A DNA stretch of 24,051 nt from positions 1 through 24,051 of the forward strand of contig NZ_NPDU01000068.1 of NCBI RefSeq assembly GCF_002811985.1. The letters are read 5' to 3'. The notes under the pieces are model-generated. The model was not told the DNA's origin and made no database searches. It was given only the letters and a program-made list of their open reading frames with translations. The stretch comes from Leptospira adleri. Lineage in GTDB: Bacteria > Spirochaetota > Leptospiria > Leptospirales > Leptospiraceae. The position numbers and the translations under genes were made by a program. The stretch's first letter is position 1; each line of letters begins with the position of its first letter. Of the stretch, positions 1 to 10,216 are shown one piece after another.

Positions 1-85
1 ACGGAATCAGAGTTTTCCGGAGGTTTCTTTGTAAAAAACAAAAAGGCCGCTTTCAGAGCGATTCTTCCGTCGATCCTCCGAAAAC

Positions 86-194
86 GTATGAGTTCCTACA
101 TTTCTCTAAAAAGACGGAACTTCTCGGATTCCTCCGGCTCTTCCGGATTCTCCTGGGTCTGTTTTCGACTTTCTAAAAAAGTAGGAACTCATAC
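86..194. repeat. 109-bp element with 14-bp terminal inverted repeats (MITE- or REPIN-like)
   Basis: GTATGAGTTCCTAC at 86-99 is the exact reverse complement of GTAGGAACTCATAC at 181-194. The pentamer AAAAC stands immediately outside both ends (81-85 and 195-199), as a target-site duplication would. An inner hairpin TCCGG/CCGGA lies at 133-147. The element has no coding capacity of its own. Size, inverted ends and flanking direct repeat fit a miniature inverted-repeat element or a REP doublet. The alternative is two binding sites in opposite orientation, with the A-rich flanks matching by chance. Confidence 0.5.
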
Positions 195-251
195 AAAACC
201 GCTCCCATTCATCTTCCGTTGGAAGCTCCTTCTGAAATTTTTTAGAATCGA

Positions 252-308
<57 letters not shown>

Positions 309-353
309 GGGAGGGTCTAAAGTTTCAAAACAAATTCACAAAGGAGAAACAAA

Positions 354-935
<582 letters not shown>

Positions 936-945
936 TTTTTTCCTG

Positions 946-967
946 TCCGCAGGCGTTCGCCTGCGGA
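946..967. terminator. Strong perfect hairpin after the peroxiredoxin gene, without a U-tract
   Basis: TCCGCAGGCG (946-955) and CGCCTGCGGA (958-967) are exact reverse complements separated by TT, giving a G+C-rich stem beginning 11 bases after the stop codon. No T run follows on the plus strand; a T run lies before it instead. It could end or stabilise the peroxiredoxin mRNA rather than act as a classical intrinsic terminator. Confidence 0.5.
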
Positions 968-1093
968 TGATGGTTCTTAAGTGATCGATAGAAACGGAAT
1001 CGCAAAAGAATCCAAAACTAAATTCTTCTTCGTTCCGTTGGGTAGAATATGCAAAGCGCCTTTCGGATCTCATACGGAAAACCTTCTTGAAAC

Positions 1094-1105
1094 GGGAATT
1101 CCTAC
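1094..1105. repeat. Degenerate copy of the dispersed GTRGGARYTCCYAC motif
   Basis: GGGAATTCCTAC differs by one base from the core of the 86-99 inverted-repeat family in its GGGAGTTCCTAC form. It lies in non-coding DNA and forms a loose inverted pair with the copy at 1294-1309. Confidence 0.3.
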
Positions 1106-1293
1106 CTTAAACAAAAAGAAGCTCCGATCCGAATCGATAAATATCTTCGAGTTTTCGATCCGTTGTTTTTGCAACTCGGGGGCTTTACGGATCGCTTTTT
1201 GATCACGAAAGGAACTTAAAAGAAATCGCTCTCAGTCGGATCGCGTTTTACGTCGGGCGGGAATGGAAACGGAATCGTGCGAATGCGGAATTT

Positions 1294-1309
1294 TGCAGGA
1301 GTTCCCACA
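1294..1309. repeat. Copy of the dispersed GTRGGARYTCCYAC motif
   Basis: TGCAGGAGTTCCCACA is a close, near-palindromic relative of the ends of the 86-194 element. It is placed between the peroxiredoxin gene and sufB. I recall similar motifs as frequent in Leptospira intergenic regions, but this needs a genome count. Confidence 0.35.
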
Positions 1310-1664
1310 AAGGAAGAGAAACTTTTTCATTGCAAAATTATGATTTTGTGATAGAGAAAATTCTTCGGAAACTTGCACCAACGTAAACTTAATTCGTCTC
1401 GCTTTCTAAGGGAAGCTCGTCGCCCGCCACCTGGGGAGCGATCCGTAGAGAGTTACGCATTGAGTTTCATCAGGGCGGGGGTCTGCGAAGTTTTACGAGG
1501 AAGTTGTCGTAGTTCCGACGGATTCTTCTTGGAATTTCAAGTAGGTTTTGTGGTTAAGAAACGTCTTAGATCGCATTCGTTTAAAAGCGGCTTTTTCCCG
1601 AGCCTGGGCAAAACACTTTCAAGTTTCAGGTCGCAATCCTGTCTAACTTTTGGAGGCAAAGAAT

Positions 1665-3080
<1,416 letters not shown>

Positions 3081-3096
3081 AAAGGATTGAAAATTA

Positions 3097-3121
3097 GGAC
3101 GGTCCGTCGGCGTCCTTTTTT
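3097..3121 (+). terminator. Intrinsic terminator of sufB
   Basis: The arms GGACG (3097-3101) and CGTCC (3111-3115) enclose a 9-base loop and are followed by six T residues (3116-3121), starting 16 bases after the sufB stop. Confidence 0.65.
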
Positions 3122-3554
3122 GGAGAGAATATTTGATTTTTAGAATATTCTTATTTTTGAAATTCCTTTCTTTTGATTTTTCCGCGGATTCGATTTTTCT
3201 CGGCGGAAAAACATCCCATTTTTTCAAAGCCGCGATCGGATGAGATCCCGTATCTTTTTCCGATTTCTTTAGGATCGGATCGTTGAACCCAAAAAAACGA
3301 TCTTTATCAAACCGCGCTCCGATCCGAAAATTCCTACTTTGGATCTTAGAATAAAACGAAGAAAGTATTTCACTTATATCCTTCGTCTCGAACGGGACGG
3401 ACATCGATTCTAAATTATTCTTCCGAAAAGTTTTTGCGAGGCGAGTCGATTCAACGTCAAAAGAATGGAAGTTTTCCGCTAATGTCTTTTTACAAAAAAG
3501 AATTTAGGAAAAAATTTCTTGACTAACCCGAGTTTGAGCGCGGCAAAATAGGTT
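3122..3554. other. Intergenic region between sufB and the DUF1566 lipoprotein
   Basis: No gene is supported here. A minus-strand open frame (2919-3404) covers part of it but runs antisense through the terminator and the end of sufB, with no recognisable product. The palindrome AGAATATTCT lies at 3142-3151, with a second GAATATT at 3126-3132. A TTGACT at 3519-3524 may be the -35 of the next gene. Confidence 0.5.
3519..3549 (+). promoter_or_regulatory. Tentative promoter of the DUF1566 lipoprotein gene
   Basis: TTGACT (3519-3524) is a good -35. The best -10 is the weak CAAAAT (3544-3549) after a long 19-base spacer. Transcription would begin almost at the ATG (3555), which has no clear Shine-Dalgarno, so a very short or absent leader is possible. 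Confidence 0.25.
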
Positions 3555-4682
3555 ATGTTCCGGCGTTCTTTTTTTATAATTCTATTCTTCTTTCTCATCT
3601 TTTGCGGGCCGGGAAAAGAACCTTACAATCCGGCGGTTCCTTATTCTCAAGCGTGGAAGGATACTGAGATTTTGAAATGTCTTCTTTTGCAGACTCCGGA
3701 GTGCAACGTTCTTCTTCCTAACTCCGACATTACCTATTTCCCGGAAAAAATCCCGGACACCGGGCAAACGATCTGTTACGATACGACGACTAACATTCCT
3801 TGTTCGGATCCGACTTATACGAGACAGGACGCGGATTTCGTAAATATCTCTTCCGCGAGAAGTTACACGGGACCGACTGCGCATTCGGTTTATACGAATG
3901 ATTATACGACATTCGATAATATTAGAGGTTTAACTTGGAAGACTTGCCCCGACGGTTTGAGCGGTCCGACCTGCGCGACGGGAGCGGCGATTTCGAGTTC
4001 TTTCTCCGTCGCTCCGACCGTTTGTTCCGCTTTAAATTCTCTCAACTCCGGAAACGGCTACGCCGGAATCAAAACTTGGAGACTTCCTTCCATCTACGAA
4101 CTTGCGCGTTTCGGGAATACGGAAAATCCAAACGGCGTGGATTCAGCGAATTTTCCGGGAAATCCGGCGGTAAGTTTTTATTCTTCCACTCCTTACGCTT
4201 CCAACCCTACTACTACGGGATGGTTCGTTCAGATGACGGCGGGGTTTTACAATCAGTTGAATTTCGGAACCGGTCCTTTTGCGGTTCGTTGTGTTTCGGG
4301 CGCTTCTCTTCAATCTTCTTCTCTTACTAACAACGGAAACGGAACCGTGACCGATAACAGAACCGGTCTAGTTTGGCAGACTTCCGGAAGCAGCATCGGC
4401 ACTTGGCAACAGGCCCTGAGCGGTTGCGCTTCTCTTTCTCTCGCGGGTTTGAGTTGGAGACTTCCGAACGTAACCGAACTTCATAGCATCGCGGATTATT
4501 CCGGTTCTACTCCCGCAATCAACGCTACTTTTTTTCCGGGTACCGTTTCGCAGTATCATTGGACTTCAACTACCGATCGCTCCAACCTAACCTACGCCTG
4601 GTCTTTATTTTTTACGAACGGACTCATCGGCGGAAACGGAAAAGCTGCGAGTTGGTATTATCGCTGCGTTTCCGGTCCTTAA
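3555..4682 (+). CDS. Lipoprotein with two DUF1566 (Lcl C-terminal) domains
   Basis: This is a predicted surface or periplasmic lipoprotein of 375 residues with unknown biochemical role. Residues 1-17 form a lipoprotein signal: MFRR, then a hydrophobic stretch, then LIFC with the lipidated C17. A linker follows to about residue 100. Two related modules come next. The first, about 120-255, contains WRLPSIYELARFG and ends in AVRCVSG. The second, about 260-375, contains GLVWQT, WRLPNVTELHSIADY and a final YYRCVSG. The WRLP...EL and RCVSG signatures are characteristic of DUF1566, a family that is abundant and expanded in Leptospira. Conserved Cys residues could make disulfides. The ATG at 3555 is chosen because it gives the correct signal peptide, although the ribosome site is weak. 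The gene stands alone between sufB and a histidine kinase and shows no sign of being in an operon with sufB. Confidence 0.85.
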   Translation: MFRRSFFIILFFFLIFCGPGKEPYNPAVPYSQAWKDTEILKCLLLQTPECNVLLPNSDITYFPEKIPDTGQTICYDTTTNIPCSDPTYTRQDADFVNISSARSYTGPTAHSVYTNDYTTFDNIRGLTWKTCPDGLSGPTCATGAAISSSFSVAPTVCSALNSLNSGNGYAGIKTWRLPSIYELARFGNTENPNGVDSANFPGNPAVSFYSSTPYASNPTTTGWFVQMTAGFYNQLNFGTGPFAVRCVSGASLQSSSLTNNGNGTVTDNRTGLVWQTSGSSIGTWQQALSGCASLSLAGLSWRLPNVTELHSIADYSGSTPAINATFFPGTVSQYHWTSTTDRSNLTYAWSLFFTNGLIGGNGKAASWYYRCVSGP

Positions 4683-4814
4683 GAGTCATTTCGTATTAAA
4701 AAACGCGGATTTTAGACCGGACGTTGACTCGAAAATTTCCGGGTTTCGATGGAAAATCGTATTTCCTTTCTCCGATCTTCCTAATAAATTGCCGTCTTTT
4801 ACTATGAGTGCGAA

Positions 4815-7800
4815 ATGGAAACCGTAGATTCTCACCTTTTAAACTCCGAATTCTTTCGGCAAATCTTTGAAACTAGCAGGGATGGAATTGCGATCGCAAA
4901 TTTGGACGGAGTCTTTTTGGAAGCGAATCCCGCCTTTCTTTCTCTCACCGGTTATTCCATAGAAGAACTTCGTAAGATCACGCTTTGGTCCCTTACGCCC
5001 GATCATTGGATCGCGAACGAAAAAAGAATTTTTGAGGAATATCTTCTCCCGCACGGATATTCGCAGGAAATCGAAAAGGAATACATCCGTAAAGACGGAA
5101 GTATCGTTCCCATCTGCGTGAAGGCTTACGTCATTCAGGACGATTCTAAAAAACCGATTGCGATCTGGGGAATCGTAAGGGATATCTCGGAACAAAAGAA
5201 AAACGAAGACGTTCAACGGAAGTTGTATCACGAAGCGAAGGAAGGTTGGGATGCGCTCAAAAGTATTTTTTTACTCAATCCTCTTCCCATGGCTCTCACC
5301 GATATTAAGACCGGAAGAATTTTAGAAGCCAATCAGAAATTCGCGGAGCAGATAGAATCTACGATCGAAAGTATCATCGGAAAGACGACGCTCGAGTTGG
5401 GACTTTGGTTTTCACCGGAAGCCAGAGATACGATTCTTTCCAACATGAAACGCGACGGCTTTGTGGACGGGATCGAGATGCCTTTTCGAACCGTCGCCGG
5501 AAAGGAATTCTGGGGTTTGTTTTCCGCGAAAGGGATCGAATACAAAGGTGAAAAAGTTCTCCTGAGCATAACGGTTCCTATGACGGATCGGATCAAGGAA
5601 GAAAAGGTCAAACAAAAACTCTTAGACGAGGTCCGCGAAAAGGAAGAGATTCTAAATCAGATATTCCTATTGAACCCTTCCGCAATTACATTATCAAAAT
5701 TGAATGGATCTTATCTCTTCGTAAACGATTTGTTTTTGGAATACCTGGGCAAAAAAAGGGAAGAAGTCATCGGAAAGACTCCGGTGGAACTCGGGGTTTA
5801 TTACGAAACCTCCGATCGTGAGAAAATCCTGACCGGCTTGGAAAAACACGGAGTCGTTCGAAATCTCGAAGTCAAAATGCAGACCCCGGACGGAAAGTTG
5901 AAGACCATTCTTTTTTCGGCGAGAATCTTAGAATCCTTCGGGGAGAAAAAAATTCTTGCGATCGGTCACGATATTTCCGAGATCAAAGCGTACGCGCAGG
6001 AGTTGGAATCTCTTGCCAAGGAATTGGAACGAAGCAAGGGAACGTTCCAGAAATTATTCCAACTCATTCCTTCCTCGCTCGTTTTGACCGATTGGGAAAG
6101 CCGCAAGATCGTGGATGTCAACGAACGATTTTTGGAGATGGTCAAACTCGGACGGGAAGAAGTCATCGGAAAGACTACGCCGGAAATCAAAGTCTGGGAC
6201 AATGCGGTAAATTTCAGAAACGAAGTTTATGAATCTCTTACAAAACACGACGAGGTGAAAAATTTAGAATCTGTTTTCACCGCATCCGACGGAACCGAAA
6301 TCCCGATCCTTTATTCCGCGAGGATCACGGAGTTGGAAGGAAGAAAACACGTTATTTCTCTTGCGACCGATATCACCGATAAAAAGAAGGCCGAGGAAGA
6401 AAGAAAGGCTCTCGATGAAGAGCTCAGACTGAGCAAGGATCTTTTCGAAAAATTGTTTCAGCTCAATCCGGCGGCGGTTTCTCTTTCCGATCTTGAAACC
6501 GGAATCTATCGTCAAATCAATCAGTCCTATTGCGACCTTATCGGTTATTCGAGAGAAGAAATACTCGGCAAGTCGTCGCTGGATCTGGGCATTTGGAGAA
6601 CTTCTTTTGATCGCGCTGCCCTGGTAAAACAACTGCAAGAGAAGGGCGGAACCGGACCGATCGAAGCCGCCATACAAAGTTCGGACGGAAGCATCAAACA
6701 CGTGTTATCCGGCAATCGGGTCTTTCAGTGGAACGGTAAACCGATGCTGCTCGCTCTTTTGATCGACGTCACGGATAAAAAAAGAATGGAAGCGGAAAGG
6801 GACGAATACTTCGCAAAGATGCAGGAAAGTAAGGATCTTTTCGAAATGGTTTTCGAGATGAATCCGGATACGATCACACTAAGCGATCTTCATACGGGCA
6901 AATACATCAAGGTGAACGAACATTTTTCCGAGATGCTCCAATACAGCAAAGACGAGACTAAGGAAAAGAGCGCCATCGAACTCGGAATTTGGAGCGACTT
7001 AAAGGAAAGGGAATCGGTCATTCACAAATTGCAGATAGACGGAATCGTTAGAGACTACGAAGTGAAATTCCGAAGGAAGGACGGCAAGCTCGTCGACACG
7101 TTGTTTTCCGCGCGGCTTGTCAGTTTGGGAAATTCACCAACTTCGATCGCGATCACCCGAGATATCACTCAAATAAAAAACGCAACTAGGGAAAAGGAAG
7201 AACAGACAAAGCAGATCGCGTTGCACGCACAGGCTTTGATGGAGATGGCGACCGATTCGGAATTTGCTTCAGGTAATTTAGAAATGGGAGCGAGAAAGAT
7301 TGCGATCATGGCCGCGGAAGTTCTAAGTTGCGACCGTGCGACGATATGGATTTTCGATTCGGAGGATTTGAGCACCTGGTCCGTGATAGCCGGTTGGGAT
7401 CGAAGGGATCAGAAATTTATCGAAAAGATAAGGATGGATCTGAAACGTTTTCCGCGTTATTCGGAATCCATATTAAAGGACCGATTCGTAGACGCAACGG
7501 ACGCCGTTCACGATCCTCGAACCTCCGAATTGTCTGAAGATTACAGTATTCCTCTCGGAATCGTTTCCTTATTGGACGTGCCTTTTTTTGTAAGGGGAAA
7601 AATCAAAGGGATCGTTTGTCTGGGTCACAGAGGAGAATTGAGAAAGTGGAAGGGCCATGAAAAACAATTCGTATTCACGATCGCGGAACAAGTCACACAA
7701 CTATTGTTAAACGCAGAAAGAAAGGAAGCGAAAGAAGAATTGGAAAAGGCAGTTCTAGTCAGAACTTCCGAATTAGCGCAGGCGCTGGAGAATCTGCAAA

Positions 7801-8786
7801 AGACTCAGGAACAACTGATTCTTTCCGAAAAGATGGCCGCACTCGGTCAGCTCGTCGCGGGCATCGCGCACGAGATCAACAATCCGTTAGGCGCCATCTC
7901 TGCGTTGAGCGGAGAATTGAAAGCATACTTGAATTCGTCCGCGGATAGAATGGAAAAACTCGGTCCTATGCTTTCTACCGTGGACGCAAACTTCGTACAC
8001 AATCTATCCGAAATGATCCGAAGAGGAATCGAAAGTAAGGAGAGTATTCTTTCCAGAGAGAATAGAAGAGAGGTTTTGCATTCGCTTCGTACTCAACTCA
8101 AAAACTTCGGCTTCGAAAACGTCCACGACATAGCGGATCGTCTTTTGGATAACGGGATTCCGCAGGCGTTGCAGGAGTTCCCGAACCTATTTGAAAATCC
8201 GGTTCGTTATCCTCTCGTAAAGTTTGCTTTGGAAGAGGTTCAAACCTATAAGAATATTCTTTCGATTCGATTGGCTGTGGATCGAACTTCTAAGATAGTC
8301 TATGCACTTAAAAATTACGCGCACATCGACTCGGAAGAGGCGAGAGGAAAAGTTTTGATCGATCTCGCGGAGAACATCGAAACGGTTCTTACGATCTATC
8401 ACAATAAGATTAAGAGCGGCGTTGAATTGGAGCTCGAGTTTCCAACGCGTCCGTTTATCAAAGCATATCCTGACGATTTGGTTCAAGTCTGGACCAATCT
8501 CATCTATAACGCGCTTCAGGCGATGAGATTCAAAGGTAAGATCAAAATATCTATTTTAGAATCTGAAAAAGAAGTAAAAGTTTCCATCGAAGACAACGGC
8601 CCCGGTATTCCTCCCGAAATGCAGGAGAAAATTTTCGATCCGTTCTTTACCACAAAAGGACCGGGAGAAGGAAGCGGGTTGGGCCTGGACATCTCACGGA
8701 GGATCGTAAAAAAACACGACGGAAGAATCGAACTCACCTCTATACCCGGTAGGACGATCTTTCAAGTCATTCTTCCGAAAGAATAA
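4815..8786 (+). CDS. Multi-PAS/GAF sensor histidine kinase
   Basis: This 1323-residue protein has no predicted transmembrane segment, so it is probably a cytoplasmic sensor that autophosphorylates on His. Six PAS modules occupy roughly residues 12-795; equivalent positions S21, N155, N287, I418, N551 and N683 give a regular period of 131-134. Modules 2-6 share a GKT..ELG.W-type motif. A GAF domain spans about 805-970, followed by a coiled coil. The H-box is [17 protein letters not shown] with H1019. The second DHp helix ([15 protein letters not shown]1160) appears only about 140 residues later, so about 90 extra residues split the DHp hairpin. The ATPase domain has N1228 and N1232 in the N-box, then [15 protein letters not shown] and GSGLGLDI. 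There is no receiver domain or partner response regulator in the window; a 7-TM AraC regulator gene follows 79 bases downstream. TACTAT at 4800-4805 is a possible -10, which would make the mRNA nearly leaderless. Confidence 0.93.
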   Translation: METVDSHLLNSEFFRQIFETSRDGIAIANLDGVFLEANPAFLSLTGYSIEELRKITLWSLTPDHWIANEKRIFEEYLLPHGYSQEIEKEYIRKDGSIVPICVKAYVIQDDSKKPIAIWGIVRDISEQKKNEDVQRKLYHEAKEGWDALKSIFLLNPLPMALTDIKTGRILEANQKFAEQIESTIESIIGKTTLELGLWFSPEARDTILSNMKRDGFVDGIEMPFRTVAGKEFWGLFSAKGIEYKGEKVLLSITVPMTDRIKEEKVKQKLLDEVREKEEILNQIFLLNPSAITLSKLNGSYLFVNDLFLEYLGKKREEVIGKTPVELGVYYETSDREKILTGLEKHGVVRNLEVKMQTPDGKLKTILFSARILESFGEKKILAIGHDISEIKAYAQELESLAKELERSKGTFQKLFQLIPSSLVLTDWESRKIVDVNERFLEMVKLGREEVIGKTTPEIKVWDNAVNFRNEVYESLTKHDEVKNLESVFTASDGTEIPILYSARITELEGRKHVISLATDITDKKKAEEERKALDEELRLSKDLFEKLFQLNPAAVSLSDLETGIYRQINQSYCDLIGYSREEILGKSSLDLGIWRTSFDRAALVKQLQEKGGTGPIEAAIQSSDGSIKHVLSGNRVFQWNGKPMLLALLIDVTDKKRMEAERDEYFAKMQESKDLFEMVFEMNPDTITLSDLHTGKYIKVNEHFSEMLQYSKDETKEKSAIELGIWSDLKERESVIHKLQIDGIVRDYEVKFRRKDGKLVDTLFSARLVSLGNSPTSIAITRDITQIKNATREKEEQTKQIALHAQALMEMATDSEFASGNLEMGARKIAIMAAEVLSCDRATIWIFDSEDLSTWSVIAGWDRRDQKFIEKIRMDLKRFPRYSESILKDRFVDATDAVHDPRTSELSEDYSIPLGIVSLLDVPFFVRGKIKGIVCLGHRGELRKWKGHEKQFVFTIAEQVTQLLLNAERKEAKEELEKAVLVRTSELAQALENLQKTQEQLILSEKMAALGQLVAGIAHEINNPLGAISALSGELKAYLNSSADRMEKLGPMLSTVDANFVHNLSEMIRRGIESKESILSRENRREVLHSLRTQLKNFGFENVHDIADRLLDNGIPQALQEFPNLFENPVRYPLVKFALEEVQTYKNILSIRLAVDRTSKIVYALKNYAHIDSEEARGKVLIDLAENIETVLTIYHNKIKSGVELELEFPTRPFIKAYPDDLVQVWTNLIYNALQAMRFKGKIKISILESEKEVKVSIEDNGPGIPPEMQEKIFDPFFTTKGPGEGSGLGLDISRRIVKKHDGRIELTSIPGRTIFQVILPKE

Positions 8787-8865
8787 GCGACATTCGTTTA
8801 AATTCGTAGAATCAAGACGGAAAAATTCTGGACTGAGAATCAAAGTTGCGGTTCCATCTCTTCTC

Positions 8866-9957
8866 GTGTCGTCCATCCTCACAGAGACGGTTTTTTTCGG
8901 AGCCGTATTCGGTTTATTGATCGGATTGGGAGCGCTTCTTAGACCGAACGCCGGAATTCAGAATCGACTCGTGTTTCTTCTGAACGCGTGCGGATCTATA
9001 TTATTCTTTTATGTTTATCTTCTCTTAAAGGACATACACTTTGAAACTCGTTTTTTAAATTATATGTATGTTCCTTGGTCATGGTTCTTAGGCGCGGGAA
9101 TGTACAGTCTTTTTTCCGCGACCGTAAGAGACTCCTACGTTTGGAAAAGGGACAGATGGATGTATTTTCCGGGTTTGATTCTTATGTTTTTAATCCCGGT
9201 TTGTTCTTTGATTGAACCCGAATGGTTCGGAAATCGACCCGAGGATTTTTTTCATAAAAAAACTACGAGTATTTGGGATCTTATCTTTTTAGCGGGTTTT
9301 TTCGTAAACTTAGGATACTACGCCTTTATCTTTTGGGACACACGTTCTTTGTTTCGGATTTCGCAACTGAGAACCGAATCGGGGGGCCGTCTTCTTTTAC
9401 TGGTGTTAAGCGGAGGAGCTAGCGTAACTCTTCTTTTACTTTCCGCGTATTTATTAAGAGAATTGGATTTACTCTATGCGTCCGTTGTGGCGACAACTTT
9501 CTACAGCGTGATCGCCTATCTTTCTCATCAAAGAACTCCGAAGCTATTGAGTGAGATCGGTCCTGCGGTAAAGGAGGCGTATCAGAATTCACGACTGGAT
9601 AGTGTGGATCTTTTAGAGGTCGATTCTCGATTGAACGGACTGATGAACGAAGAGAAATTATTTCTCCAGGAAGATTTGGATCTTTCCACACTCGCGGATA
9701 AGCTGGATTTAAAACCGTATCAGTTAACGGAATTCTTAAATTCAAGAAAAGGAATGAACTTTTCTAGGTTTATCAATTCGTATCGGGTTCAAGAGGCCGC
9801 TGAAATTTTGAAATCGGAAGAAGGGGCCAATATTCTTTCGGTGGCGTATCGTTCCGGTTTTAATTCGAAAGCGACTTTCAATCTTGCGTTTAAATCCGTC
9901 TTTGGGACTTCTCCAAGGGAATATTTGAGAAAGTCGAGGATCACTCGATCCAGTTAG
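8866..9957 (+). CDS. AraC-family transcriptional regulator with 7-TM N-terminal half
   Basis: This 363-residue membrane-bound regulator has about seven hydrophobic segments in residues 8-217, for example FFGAVFGLLIGLGALL, SILFFYVYLLL and LLLLVLSGGASVTLLLLSAYLL. A linker follows, then a C-terminal AraC DNA-binding domain at about 255-358. The two helix-turn-helix units are LSTLADKLDLKPYQLTEFLN and ILSVAYRSGFNSKATFNLAF, followed by the typical FGTSPREYLR ending. The start is uncertain: GTG at 8866 is the only plausible start giving a complete first TM helix and has no obvious Shine-Dalgarno. The gene follows the histidine kinase by 79 bases on the same strand with no clear terminator between them, so co-transcription is possible. 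The 7-TM half presumably senses a membrane or extracellular cue. The ligand and target genes are unknown; the hydrolase gene downstream is one candidate target. Confidence 0.87.
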   Translation: MSSILTETVFFGAVFGLLIGLGALLRPNAGIQNRLVFLLNACGSILFFYVYLLLKDIHFETRFLNYMYVPWSWFLGAGMYSLFSATVRDSYVWKRDRWMYFPGLILMFLIPVCSLIEPEWFGNRPEDFFHKKTTSIWDLIFLAGFFVNLGYYAFIFWDTRSLFRISQLRTESGGRLLLLVLSGGASVTLLLLSAYLLRELDLLYASVVATTFYSVIAYLSHQRTPKLLSEIGPAVKEAYQNSRLDSVDLLEVDSRLNGLMNEEKLFLQEDLDLSTLADKLDLKPYQLTEFLNSRKGMNFSRFINSYRVQEAAEILKSEEGANILSVAYRSGFNSKATFNLAFKSVFGTSPREYLRKSRITRSS

Positions 9958-10030
9958 TTTATCTTTTGCAAAGAAAATAAACTTGAACCAAGGCCGTCTG
10001 TTTCGCACCTCCGAAAAGAAATAAACCGCT

Positions 10031-10056
10031 GTGGAGTTAAATGTAGGAACTCACAC
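10031..10056. repeat. Copy of the dispersed GTAGGAACTC motif within a small hairpin
   Basis: GTAGGAACTCACAC (10043-10056) matches the 181-194 repeat at 12 of 14 positions. GTGGAGTT (10031-10038) can pair with AACTC-A-CAC (10048-10056) with one bulged base. It lies in the 259-base gap between the AraC regulator and the hydrolase lipoprotein. Confidence 0.4.
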
Positions 10057-10083
10057 TTTTCTAGGAAAACGGGGGATCCAACA

Positions 10084-10117
10084 TCTTAATTTTAAATTTA
10101 AGACATTTAATTTGACT
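10084..10117. promoter_or_regulatory. AT-rich imperfect palindrome and possible -35 upstream of the hydrolase gene
   Basis: Bases 10084-10103 (TCTTAA...TTAAGA) form a 20-base palindrome with one mismatched pair, followed closely by TTGACT (10112-10117), a good -35. I do not find a convincing -10 at the right distance, so the promoter is tentative. The palindrome could be an operator. Confidence 0.25.
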
Positions 10118-10216
10118 CAAATCCGAATCTTAAGCGAATTCTCGAAGAACCCGAGCTAAACTTTCTCTTCAAAAGTGAAAAACGCGTATGTACGCTGAAA
10201 GCTTTAGGAGAAAAAA

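Larger units (their letters stand above)
968..1664. other. Gene-poor stretch between the peroxiredoxin gene and sufB
   Basis: I see no convincing gene in these roughly 700 bases. Two short open frames (981-1202 and 1373-1693) have no recognisable product and no good ribosome site, and the second overlaps the sufB start out of frame. Structure that can be seen includes an inverted repeat CAAAAT-TATG-ATTTTG (1333-1348). A G+C-rich patch at about 1411-1481 has CCCGCC (1423-1428) able to pair with GGCGGG (1474-1479). Degenerate copies of the GTAGGAACTC-type repeat lie at 1094-1105, 1294-1309 and possibly 1506-1519. The right part may be a long structured 5' leader of sufB or a small RNA, but I match it to no known RNA family. 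Confidence 0.5.

Noticed and set aside
981..1202. 73-codon frame after the peroxiredoxin gene
   Set aside because: It has a weak start, no Shine-Dalgarno, no recognisable motif, and overlaps a degenerate repeat copy.
1650..1664. TTG at 1650 as the sufB start
   Set aside because: The GGAGG at 1652-1656 overlaps it and is correctly spaced for the ATG at 1665.
8170..8186. TGCAGGAGTTCCC-type match to the dispersed repeat inside the kinase gene
   Set aside because: It is fully explained by in-frame codons and lacks the right half of the dyad, so it is likely chance.
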